Positions 1 through 10,587 of a stretch of 64,000 nucleotides of DNA are shown here, piece by piece; position 1 is the first letter of the stretch; each line of letters starts with the position of its first letter. The stretch lies in assembly GCA_902141825.1 (NCBI GenBank), contig CABFPG010000013.1, forward strand, positions 109,796-173,795, written 5' to 3'. Under the pieces are notes generated by a model that was given only the letters and a program-made list of their open reading frames with translations, ran no database searches and was not told where the DNA came from. The DNA is from Thalassocella blandensis (GTDB lineage: Bacteria; Pseudomonadota; Gammaproteobacteria; Pseudomonadales; Cellvibrionaceae). Position numbers and translations under genes: made by a program.

Positions 1-155
1 GTGAACTTTCCGCCATCCAGGAACTCGAAAATGCTACCGGGGTTCCTGTGGTAAGCATTATTGCGTTGGAGCACATCGTGCAATACCTGATGGCCGACGG
101 CAATGAAGAAGTACTGAACAGAATACGTGATTACCGCCACCAATACGGCGTGTAG
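1..155 (+). CDS. pyrE: Orotate phosphoribosyltransferase, C-terminal fragment
   Basis: This is the last 50 codons of a gene that begins before the window; the reading frame starts at base 3 and ends with TAG at 153-155. PyrE joins orotate to PRPP to make OMP in pyrimidine synthesis. The visible tail (ELSAIQEL, then VVSIIALEHIVQYL, ending RDYRHQYGV) matches the conserved end of gammaproteobacterial PyrE. The neighbours slmA, argB and algC are the usual company of pyrE in pseudomonads and relatives. The active site lies outside the window, so the call rests on the C-terminal sequence and the gene order. Confidence 0.85.
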   Translation, partial: ELSAIQELENATGVPVVSIIALEHIVQYLMADGNEEVLNRIRDYRHQYGV

Positions 156-161
156 GAGAAA

Positions 162-860
162 ATGAAGACCATTACCCCCTATTTATTCGGCAGCCTCAGT
201 TTCGGCACCAATACACTTGGTAACAATATACTTGGAACCAATGTACTCAGCACTGAGCACAGACGCCTGCTCGGCGCAGCATTTCTGGTGATGTGCAGCA
301 TGTTGTGCAGTGTGTACAGCGCCGCCGAAATGACGCTCTACCGTTATACCGACGATCAGGGTATTCAGGTAATCGATCACGCCATTCCTCCTGAACTGGT
401 TAAAAACGGCTACGAGGTCATTGATATTAATGGTCGCGTGGTGAGGGTTGTTGCGCCGGCCCGGACCGCCGAGGAGATAAAAGCCGAAGCGGAACGCAAG
501 CGTATCGCCACGGACTTTGAGCGCCTTAAGAAGCGTTATGCATCTGTAGCGGACCTGGAATCGGCAAAAGAGCGCAAGTTGGAAAGCATAGATACGGCTA
601 TTGCCATTCTGGAATCCAATATTCACAGCATCAGTAAGCGCAAGGACGAATTGATGTCGCTCGCAGCGAATCAGGAGCGCGCAGGACGCAAGGTATCCCA
701 GGACATTTTAAACAAGCTGGAAACGGCTAAAGCTGAAATGGAAGTCGCCGAGAGCTCACTGAATGCACGACGTCAGGAATACCAGGATGTGGTGGAAAAG
801 TTTGAAGCGGAAGTCGCCATATTTGAAAAAGGCAAGGCGCTGCTTGGGTCGACCAATTAG
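162..860 (+). CDS. DUF4124-type exported protein with coiled-coil region
   Basis: A 232-residue protein starting 6 bases after the pyrE stop; the GGAG that precedes its ATG overlaps that stop, so it is probably co-transcribed. A hydrophobic segment at about residues 36-53 (LLGAAFLVMCSMLCSVYS) looks like a signal peptide or membrane anchor. It is followed by a DUF4124-like domain (LYRYTDDQGIQVIDH, with NGYEVIDINGRVV further on) and a long charged helical region, about residues 100-225, with coiled-coil character. DUF4124 proteins are envelope proteins of unknown function. The 35 residues before the hydrophobic segment are unusual: they contain a five-residue repeat (LGTN/LGNN type) encoded by a 15-bp tandem repeat. 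No later Met gives a better signal peptide, but the true start is uncertain. Confidence 0.7.
   Translation: MKTITPYLFGSLSFGTNTLGNNILGTNVLSTEHRRLLGAAFLVMCSMLCSVYSAAEMTLYRYTDDQGIQVIDHAIPPELVKNGYEVIDINGRVVRVVAPARTAEEIKAEAERKRIATDFERLKKRYASVADLESAKERKLESIDTAIAILESNIHSISKRKDELMSLAANQERAGRKVSQDILNKLETAKAEMEVAESSLNARRQEYQDVVEKFEAEVAIFEKGKALLGSTN
201..245 (+). repeat. In-frame 15-bp tandem repeat, 3 copies
   Basis: Three consecutive 15-base units (201-215, 216-230, 231-245), with a partial fourth after them, encode FGTNT, LGNNI and LGTNV. Because the unit is a multiple of three, copy-number change would keep the reading frame. The tract lies in the N-terminal extension of the DUF4124 protein. Confidence 0.75.
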
Positions 861-962
861 CGCTGCATAAATTTTTAGTACTTCAGCTGTTTCTTCAGTA
901 TCTTGTCAGCACCTTACAGCACCTAAGCATTCACTTCGATTTTCAGCTTTCTGCAATGATCA

Positions 963-984
963 ACGCCCATCTCGGGCGTATTTT
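963..984 (+). terminator. Probable terminator after the DUF4124 gene
   Basis: A perfect 6-bp GC-rich stem (ACGCCC, loop ATCTC, GGGCGT) is followed by ATTTT on the plus strand. It lies about 100 bases after the DUF4124 stop and would end the pyrE-DUF4124 transcript before it meets the converging slmA gene. The stem is short and the T-run is only four bases. Confidence 0.55.
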
Positions 985-1107
985 CCCTTATCTCTCACTG
1001 CACGGCTTAAGCTGCAACTTTGTTAACACTCGGTAGCGCTGTTAATCCCTACGTGCCGCACTGACGACGGCTGATAGCGTGATAGCAAGACGTATGCAGC
1101 ACACCTG

Positions 1108-1710
1108 CTAAATCGTGGTTTCGCGCACCATTCCTTTCACTAAAAATGGCCATTGCTCTTTCCACGAATCCGTAGGTAACTGACGAAATTCACTGCGGAC
1201 GAATTGCGCTATCTTCCCTTCCGCAGCCACCATTAACAGGTTGACCGTGGCCGAGATGGATAAACCAAAATGCAGGCCGTCACGCAGCTCCGCTTCACGC
1301 AGCACTTGCTTTAATTGTGTTTCAATACGATCAAACAACTGCACGACTCGTAAGCGCAGACGCTCTGTTTCCCCGGCAAGCGCGTCACCAGTCAATATGC
1401 GGGTGATACCCGGATTGCGCTCAGCGAAGGCCAAAAGCAGATGAAGAATTTTTTCGCAGCATGCCAGCGCATCGTTTTCTTCCGAAACAATCAGGGATAT
1501 CCGCGAGAACAGGGTCTCCTCAATAAATTCGATCAGTCCTTCAAACATCTTCGACTTACTGGGAAAGTGACGATACAGCGCAGCTTCTGAAACGCCCACT
1601 TCACTGGCGAGAGCTGCCGTGGTTATCCGTGCCCCGGGGCTTGCCTCCAACATTGACGCAAGCGCTTCTAGAATTTGTTGTCGACGAGGTTTTTTACTAT
1701 TTAGTGCCAT
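1108..1710 (-). CDS. slmA: Nucleoid occlusion factor SlmA (TetR family)
   Basis: SlmA binds DNA sites on the nucleoid and antagonises FtsZ, preventing division across the chromosome. The protein has a TetR-type N-terminal helix-turn-helix ([32 protein letters not shown]), near-identical in style to known SlmA, followed by the all-helical dimerisation and FtsZ-binding domain. The frame is open from 1722 ([11 protein letters not shown]), but the inner ATG at 1710 ([17 protein letters not shown]) aligns better with the usual SlmA N-terminus, giving about 200 residues, the normal length. It lies downstream of argB on the same strand with a 200-base gap. SlmA beside the pyrE/argB/algC block is typical of gammaproteobacteria. 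Confidence 0.9.
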   Translation of the reverse strand: MALNSKKPRRQQILEALASMLEASPGARITTAALASEVGVSEAALYRHFPSKSKMFEGLIEFIEETLFSRISLIVSEENDALACCEKILHLLLAFAERNPGITRILTGDALAGETERLRLRVVQLFDRIETQLKQVLREAELRDGLHFGLSISATVNLLMVAAEGKIAQFVRSEFRQLPTDSWKEQWPFLVKGMVRETTI

Positions 1711-1777
1711 TGAGATAACCAAACATGTTCAACTCAAGTGGGAGGGACATCTGAACACTTAGAGCGGCAACCATCAG

Positions 1778-1792
1778 ATCAGCAGTGCTGAT
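1778..1792. promoter_or_regulatory. Palindrome upstream of slmA, possible operator
   Basis: Two 7-base arms (ATCAGCA and TGCTGAT) surround one central base, about 70 bases before the slmA start and in the argB-slmA gap. It is compatible with a TetR-type operator, but it does not resemble the known SlmA site (GTGAGTACTCAC), so autoregulation is only a guess. Confidence 0.25.
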
Positions 1793-1924
1793 TGCAGGGT
1801 ATTCACTAAGACTATCAGAGATTCCCTGCACCCAAGATCTTATTATTCAAAACTGCTATCCTAACTGCAACTTTAAGCGCCATCAATCATTAAAATATGA
1901 AACAGTTAAATCCGTTCAATCCGA

Positions 1925-5429
<3,505 letters not shown>

Positions 5430-5539
5430 TCATGATCCTTATTGCGTTACGCTTGTCATAGCACTGCAATTTTTCAGATTCAATTTTTTTATTACATCTT
5501 CCTGTTCTACACGGGATACATCCACCAGATGTCATTACC

Positions 5540-6769
5540 TCAACAGGGTATCTGTTGTGAAATGACCTGAACCAGATCCCGCGCCAGCTGCGATTTACTT
5601 CGCGTGTCGAGCACCGTAACATCATCGGGCTGACTAGCCTTCAACACACTCACCGCATTGTCTTCGCTATTAAAGCCGATACCACCTTCCGCCACATTAT
5701 TCGCAACAATCATATCCACATTTTTTCGATGCAATTTTTCCCTGGCGTGGTCAACCAGATGCTGCGTTTCTGCGGCGAAGCCAACCGCAAACAAAGGCTT
5801 GTTCAGTTTACCTTGCCGCTTTAATTCTGTAACGCTCGCAAGAATATCGGGGTTTTTAATCAGCGCTAAACTCAATTCATCTTCGTCGGCACGCTTTTTA
5901 ATTTTTTCATCGTGAACATCGCGCGGGCGAAAATCGGCTACCGCGGCAGTGGCAATAAAAATGTCCGCTTGCGTGATTTCCGCCATTACAGCATCCAGCA
6001 TTTGCTGCGCGCTCTGCACTGCAATGCCCCTTACACGATCCGGGACCGAAAGATTTACCGGGCCACTGACCAAAATCACCTTGGCACCGGCTTCGGTCGC
6101 TGCCTGAGCCAGGGCATAGCCCATTTTACCCGAGCTGTGATTGCTGATATAGCGCACAGGATCAATCGCTTCTCGCGTCGGCCCCGCCGTGATTAGTACA
6201 GTTTGCCCCTGCAAGCTACCGGGCTGAAATAAACTGCTGACCTCGGTCACGATATCTGGCACATCCAGCATGCGCCCCATACCAACATCACCACATGCCT
6301 GAGAACCAGCTGCTGGGCCGAGAATATGACAACCACGCGTGCGCAGTTGGCGCAGATTCTCCTGCGTACCGGGGTTGGACCACATACCCTGATTCATCGC
6401 CGGGGCCAATGCAAGAGGTGCCTTAGTTGCCAGACATAAGGTCAATAATAAATCCGAACCCTCGGCATGAACCAGCTTTGCAAGAAAGTTCGCGGTGGCC
6501 GGCGCGATCACCACCAAATCCGCCCAGCGCGCTAGTTCAATGTGCCCCATGCCAGCCTCTGCGGCAGGATCTAGCAAATCGGTGTGAACAGGATGCCCTG
6601 ACAACGCCTGCATGGTCAGAGGCGTAATAAATTCCTGTGCGGCTTGAGTCATCACGACGCGCACAGAGGCGCCTGCGTCCTGCAGCCGCCGGATGAGATC
6701 TGCGCTTTTATACGCGGCAATTCCACCGGTCACTCCGAGTAGAATTTGCTTGTTCGTTAATGCTTGCAT
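5540..6769 (-). CDS. coaBC: Bifunctional phosphopantothenoylcysteine decarboxylase / phosphopantothenate-cysteine ligase
   Basis: CoaBC carries out two consecutive steps of coenzyme A synthesis: joining cysteine to 4'-phosphopantothenate, then decarboxylation. The N-terminal flavoprotein (CoaC) half has GVTGGIAAYKSADL, the catalytic-His region GHIELARWAD, PAMNQGMW and the active-site cysteine in ACGDVGMGRM. The C-terminal CoaB half begins near TAGPTREAIDPVRYISNHSSGKMG. At 409 residues it is full length. The gene lies 110 bases upstream of algC on the same strand. In many pseudomonads dut sits between these two; here the gap is far too short for it. Confidence 0.95.
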   Translation of the reverse strand: MQALTNKQILLGVTGGIAAYKSADLIRRLQDAGASVRVVMTQAAQEFITPLTMQALSGHPVHTDLLDPAAEAGMGHIELARWADLVVIAPATANFLAKLVHAEGSDLLLTLCLATKAPLALAPAMNQGMWSNPGTQENLRQLRTRGCHILGPAAGSQACGDVGMGRMLDVPDIVTEVSSLFQPGSLQGQTVLITAGPTREAIDPVRYISNHSSGKMGYALAQAATEAGAKVILVSGPVNLSVPDRVRGIAVQSAQQMLDAVMAEITQADIFIATAAVADFRPRDVHDEKIKKRADEDELSLALIKNPDILASVTELKRQGKLNKPLFAVGFAAETQHLVDHAREKLHRKNVDMIVANNVAEGGIGFNSEDNAVSVLKASQPDDVTVLDTRSKSQLARDLVQVISQQIPC

Positions 6770-6820
6770 GATTGGTGCGCTTACACAGCTCTCGGCTGCT
6801 GTATGTTTTTATAGATATAA

Positions 6821-6839
6821 GGATAAGATAAGATTATCC
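6821..6839. promoter_or_regulatory. Inverted repeat upstream of coaBC
   Basis: GGATAA and TTATCC arms flank GATAAGA, 52 bases before the coaBC start in the coaBC/radC divergent gap. The AT-rich surroundings suggest a promoter or operator region, but no clear -35/-10 pair was identified. Confidence 0.25.
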
Positions 6840-7024
6840 CATTTGCGAATGAGCTGTCATTGACTCCTCATTGAGATTGTTGCATTTTATGTGGATAGCT
6901 TAAGCTTCTGGTTTTTAGCAAAAACTATTGCGCTGCGACAACGTTCAACTCGCAATCAATCACGTTAAAAATCGGACAATCTTCAGGGTAGAATATTCAA
7001 TTAAAGCAAAAGGAGATGCACTCA

Positions 7025-7702
7025 ATGGCAATTACAGATTGGCCAAACGCTGAACGCCCGCGTGAAAAATTATTGCAACGCGGCCCCACCAGTTTATCCG
7101 ACGCAGAATTACTGGCTATTTTTTTACGCACAGGTTGCCGCGGCAAATCAGCAGTCGACCTCGCTCGCGAACTCATTATCCGCCATGGCGGCCTGCGCCA
7201 GCTACTCGAAGCAGAGCAGGAGGACTTTTGCAGCAGTCCCGGTCTGGGGACTGCCAAATATTCCCAGCTGCAAGCGGTTTTGGAAATGTCGCGCCGACAT
7301 CTGGCACAAACAATAGAGCGCAGCACCTGCCTGGACAGCAGCCAGGCGGTCAAGACTTATTTAACATCGCAACTGCGCCATCAACGCGCCGAAATATTCG
7401 CCGCCATATTTGTCGACAGTCAACACCGCATCATTACCTATCAGGAACTGTTTCGTGGCACGCTGGATTGCGCTTCAGTCTACCCAAGGGAAGTAGTCCT
7501 GGCCGCACTAAAGCAAAACGCAGCCGCGGTTATTTTCGCCCATAACCATCCTTCTGGTATTGCTGAGCCAAGCCTGGCGGACAAAGCGATTACTCACACA
7601 CTACAGCAGGCACTCCAGCTGGTCGACATTAAAGTGCTGGACCACATCATAGTCGGGGAGGGGTTTAGTTACTCCTTTGCTGAGCACGGTGAGCTGAATT
7701 GA
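7025..7702 (+). CDS. radC: RadC family JAB-domain protein
   Basis: RadC-family proteins carry a JAMM/MPN metal-dependent fold; the historic DNA-repair role is doubtful and the biochemical function is unsettled. The JAMM signature is intact near the C-terminus (IFAHNHPSG, then a conserved Asp in SLADKAIT), and the N-terminus has the usual helix-hairpin-helix region ([27 protein letters not shown]). The frame opens at 7016, but AGGAG at 7011-7015 sits directly against that ATG. The ATG at 7025 ([10 protein letters not shown]) has correct spacing and the usual N-terminus, giving 225 residues. It is divergent from coaBC. Confidence 0.93.
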   Translation: MAITDWPNAERPREKLLQRGPTSLSDAELLAIFLRTGCRGKSAVDLARELIIRHGGLRQLLEAEQEDFCSSPGLGTAKYSQLQAVLEMSRRHLAQTIERSTCLDSSQAVKTYLTSQLRHQRAEIFAAIFVDSQHRIITYQELFRGTLDCASVYPREVVLAALKQNAAAVIFAHNHPSGIAEPSLADKAITHTLQQALQLVDIKVLDHIIVGEGFSYSFAEHGELN

Positions 7703-7775
7703 AGTTGAAATTCGCGCCATCAACCGCTTTTCGGGCAAGATTTTGTGAATCGCTGGCGAATTGCGTGATTTTTAT

Positions 7776-7804
7776 TTGCTACCGCTAGGTTTTTCTGGTA
7801 TAAA
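7776..7804 (+). promoter_or_regulatory. Probable sigma-70 promoter for rpmB-rpmG
   Basis: TTGCTA, a 17-base spacer and TATAAA, immediately before a GC-rich start region. It predicts a transcript start near 7811 and therefore a leader of roughly 220 bases before rpmB, which is long for a ribosomal protein gene. Confidence 0.55.
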
Positions 7805-7859
7805 TCGCGCCTCTTTTTGGTCGACGGTTTTGCCATACGCTCAGAATAGGCTCAGATGC

Positions 7860-8004
7860 TCGCTGCCAAGCGATGTTTTTTAAGCCGAGAGCCAGCAAAT
7901 TCGAGGGTTGAGAGCGTTTTGGTGTTGAAGTCGAAAGTGACACCCCAGCTGACCACAGAATTCACTTTAAAATTCATAGAGGCTGTCAGGCAAGCCATGA
8001 CAGC
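7860..8004 (+). promoter_or_regulatory. Structured leader of rpmB
   Basis: Two hairpins can be drawn in the predicted rpmB leader. At 7860-7881, TCGCT/AGCGA with a GCCA loop is followed by TGTTTTTT, which resembles a weak attenuator. At 7982-8004, GCTGTCA and TGACAGC form a 7-bp stem ending 28 bases before the rpmB start. This would suit autogenous control by L28, but no known leader motif was recognised. The rest of the 330-base radC-rpmB gap shows nothing else. Confidence 0.3.
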
Positions 8005-8032
8005 TTAGTAGATTTAAATACGAGGCTACGTC

Positions 8033-8269
8033 ATGTCTAAGGTATGTCAAGTTACAGGCAAGCGTCCAGTAACAGGCAATAATGTATCTCACGCAAAAAA
8101 CCACACTAAGCGTCGTTTTTTGCCTAACTTGCACACTCATCGCTTTTGGGTTGAGTCAGAGAAGCGTTTCGTTAAGCTTCGCCTTTCCAGCAAAGGTATG
8201 CGCATCATCGATAAAAATGGTATCGATGCCGTTCTTTCTGACATCCGCGCCCGCGGCGAAAAAGTTTAA
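8033..8269 (+). CDS. rpmB: 50S ribosomal protein L28
   Basis: A 78-residue protein matching L28 throughout ([31 protein letters not shown] core, [23 protein letters not shown]). L28 is an assembly protein of the large ribosomal subunit. The length is standard. It is followed after 26 bases by rpmG, the normal operon partner. Confidence 0.97.
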   Translation: MSKVCQVTGKRPVTGNNVSHAKNHTKRRFLPNLHTHRFWVESEKRFVKLRLSSKGMRIIDKNGIDAVLSDIRARGEKV

Positions 8270-8295
8270 TTCGCCGAGCTATAGGAGAGAATCTC

Positions 8296-8451
8296 ATGCG
8301 TGAAAAAATTCGATTGAATTCAAGTGCTGGCACAGGCCACTTTTACACTACTGACAAAAACAAGCGCAACATGCCTGGAAAAATGGAGATCAAAAAATTT
8401 GATCCTGTTGTTCGTAAGCACGTTATGTATAAAGAAGGCAAAATCAAATAA
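8296..8451 (+). CDS. rpmG: 50S ribosomal protein L33
   Basis: A 51-residue protein read directly from the sequence: [20 protein letters not shown], then [20 protein letters not shown] and [11 protein letters not shown]. This is the standard L33 sequence and length. A strong Shine-Dalgarno (AGGAGAG) lies at 8283-8289. The zinc-binding CxxC pairs of the C+ L33 type are absent, so this is the zinc-independent (C-) form. It is the second gene of the rpmB-rpmG operon and is followed by a terminator. Confidence 0.96.
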   Translation: MREKIRLNSSAGTGHFYTTDKNKRNMPGKMEIKKFDPVVRKHVMYKEGKIK

Positions 8452-8473
8452 GCAATTTTTGTTTGATTTGCAT

Positions 8474-8502
8474 GAAAAAAACCGGCCTGAGCCGGTTTTT
8501 TT
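8474..8502 (+). terminator. Rho-independent terminator after rpmG
   Basis: AAAAAAACCGGC and GCCGGTTTTTTT pair around a CTGA loop, a classic GC stem with a long T-run, 22 bases after the rpmG stop. The symmetric A/T runs allow it to work on both strands. Confidence 0.9.
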
Positions 8503-8703
8503 ATGTCTACGCTTTGAGCGCTCGCAACCCGCGCAAGATTTACCAGATGTAGCGTTGACACTGCGCACTATTACTCAGCACACAACAGCTCAAAAACCAA
8601 TCGGCCAAAGCCGGAAAATCACTAAAGCCGACTCACGCCGGCTTGCTCAGCAACTCAATGTTCATCTCATTGAACCGCGCAATTGCACGCCAAAAAGCCA
8701 GTA

Positions 8704-9279
8704 TTAAGAACTCATTGCATCTTTGGGTTTTTGGTATGACTTCACCAACTCAACAATACGATTCAGATCCAATGGTTTTTCAAGGCACAGCTCGGCACCG
8801 GCATAACGGATCTTGCGAACATTGTCGTCACTCATGTAGCCCGTCATGGCAATTACACGAATGCGCTCCGTCTCCGGACTCTGTTTAATGTTACGACACA
8901 CTTTGAAACCATCAACACCTGGCATTTTCAAATCCAGTAGCACCAGATGCGGCTTAAAGGTAGCCACCTTTTGCCCTGCCTCAAATCCATCGCGTGCAGT
9001 TTCGTATTCGCATTCAGGCAAACGCTCCCGAAAAACATCGCACAACAGCGCCAAATGATCTTCATCATCGTCCACGATCAATACGCGATTGCCATCATCC
9101 TGAAAAAACTCGATACCTTTTTCGCGAGCAAATCGCTCAATTTCACTGCGCTCAAAGCGACGGTGTCCACCTGCGGTTGTACTCGCCTTCAGTAAACCTT
9201 TTTGCGCCCACACACGAACCGTAATGGGGGAAACTCGCAAGGCATCTGCCGTTTCTTTAGGTGTTAAATAATCTTTCAA
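8704..9279 (-). CDS. HTH-receiver regulator with N-terminal MerR/excisionase-type DNA-binding domain
   Basis: A 191-residue protein with reversed domain order. Residues 1-55 form a MerR/excisionase-like winged helix (YLTPKETADALRVSPITVRVWAQKGLL, AGGHRRF). Residues 64-185 form a CheY-like receiver with acidic pocket VDDDEDH, phosphoacceptor Asp116 in LLDLKMP and Lys168 in LEKPLD. Ordinary response regulators carry the receiver first. The start is TTG at 9279, with GGTGGA just upstream and no better ATG. It lies 87 bases after the kinase-like gene on the same strand, so that protein is the probable partner. It is likely a phosphorylation-controlled transcription factor; its targets are unknown. 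Confidence 0.8.
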   Translation of the reverse strand: MKDYLTPKETADALRVSPITVRVWAQKGLLKASTTAGGHRRFERSEIERFAREKGIEFFQDDGNRVLIVDDDEDHLALLCDVFRERLPECEYETARDGFEAGQKVATFKPHLVLLDLKMPGVDGFKVCRNIKQSPETERIRVIAMTGYMSDDNVRKIRYAGAELCLEKPLDLNRIVELVKSYQKPKDAMSS

Positions 9280-9366
9280 ACTGATCCACCTACTTATTTT
9301 GTTAAAAATTTAAAATTAGAAGATTTGTGCGCCGTAGAAAATAGTACGGTGACAACCCCCTGTCTA

Positions 9367-10170
9367 TCACTGCATTTGTTCATCTAAATTTAGCGTGCGG
9401 AAATACGACACGCCAATTGTTTTTATGGAATTTTCCGTTACTGCTCCTGAATCCGTCTGTGCATCACACATATGACCGCCGCTCAAATTGATCAAGGCTG
9501 CCGCCATAGCCATATCCATACGCTTTTCATCATCCGTCAACTTTAATTCGCCATCCGGAGCGGCTACCGCAGTGCCGTCCAGCTCTACTCGCAAAGCCCC
9601 CAGCGGCAACTCTGCATCACAATTCTCACAGTACTCAGCGGTCGTCACCTGCACTTGCGCAGTCGCACCGCTACAGGATTGTCGCGCCACCGCACCATGC
9701 AACAGAAAATTCACAACACTCTCAAGATTTTCTTCCGACATTGAGACGCGTGTCGTTTTAGCAGAATCCCCTTCAGCGTGTGCATTAACGCCCAGCCGAT
9801 TAAGGGCCTCAAATACATTACAGGGATTTTCCACGTGGCGTTCTTGCTGCCGCTGATCCAGACACTCTTTCACCAGATCCCGTGCACGAATCGCGGCACG
9901 TTCAATATTATTCAAATAGCGCTGAAGCTTTTCATCATCGGATTGTGCAACACGTTCAATAGCCAGCGAGGCATATCCCATGGTGGACGACAACATATTG
10001 TTAAAGTCGTGAAAAACTCGCCCCATTTTTTCAGCGCGTGACTGCTTGTTTATGACTTCAACCAGCAATCGCTTTAATTGTTTATTTTCTTCGCTCAGGC
10101 TCACAGAAATTTCACTGTATCGGTAATCAGACTCGAACAAACTCACCCTAACATTTGTGAGCTGTTCCAC
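9367..10170 (-). CDS. Histidine-kinase-like protein with dimerisation/phosphoacceptor domain but no recognisable ATPase boxes
   Basis: A 267-residue cytoplasmic protein. Residues 20-50 are a helical N-terminus. The segment EKMGRVFHDFNNMLSSTMGYASLA (in the region 47-70) is a clear DHp phosphoacceptor box with His54, very like the H-box of the neighbouring hybrid kinase. The following region should be the HATPase domain, but no N-box Asn pattern, DxGxG (G1) or GxGxG (G2) motif is visible; the N-box position reads NLESVVNFLLHGAV. It may be a phosphotransfer or decoy partner rather than an active kinase. It begins with GTG at 10170 with a weak ribosome site and precedes the HTH-receiver gene in what looks like an operon. 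Confidence 0.65.
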   Translation of the reverse strand: MEQLTNVRVSLFESDYRYSEISVSLSEENKQLKRLLVEVINKQSRAEKMGRVFHDFNNMLSSTMGYASLAIERVAQSDDEKLQRYLNNIERAAIRARDLVKECLDQRQQERHVENPCNVFEALNRLGVNAHAEGDSAKTTRVSMSEENLESVVNFLLHGAVARQSCSGATAQVQVTTAEYCENCDAELPLGALRVELDGTAVAAPDGELKLTDDEKRMDMAMAAALINLSGGHMCDAQTDSGAVTENSIKTIGVSYFRTLNLDEQMQ

Positions 10171-10587
10171 AGTTAATTATAGCGCTAATTAGCTAAAAAG
10201 CATTTTAATAGCGCCAAGAGAAATAAAGAATTTCGTGTTCCGCTTTTTTTGCATTGAAGCAAAAGAAATTTTGACCGCGGTTTTTTATTAGAACACACTT
10301 TTACCCGGCGGTATCGATAAAATCGCTTGAATCGGTTTATTAACTATAGCGCATTATCCGAAAAAATACTGGTGCGCCAGGAGGAAATTAGTATTACCTC
10401 GCATCGACTAGCCTTCTGCACGGTGCACTATACTGGTTATGAATACTGAGTTTTATTCGCCAGCGCGCCAGTAAACGCGCAAACCAAATTCAGTTTCATG
10501 GCCAAACACGTTACTAACCACTTACACTAAAACTATAATCGAGCGCCTTAGCGCCCTTATAATCATCAGCAAAAATCTCACAATAGA
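10171..10587. other. Divergent intergenic region between two kinase genes
   Basis: A 417-base AT-rich region holding the promoters of the minus-strand kinase-like gene and the plus-strand hybrid kinase gene. No convincing promoter pair, operator or coding frame was identified in it. Confidence 0.5.
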
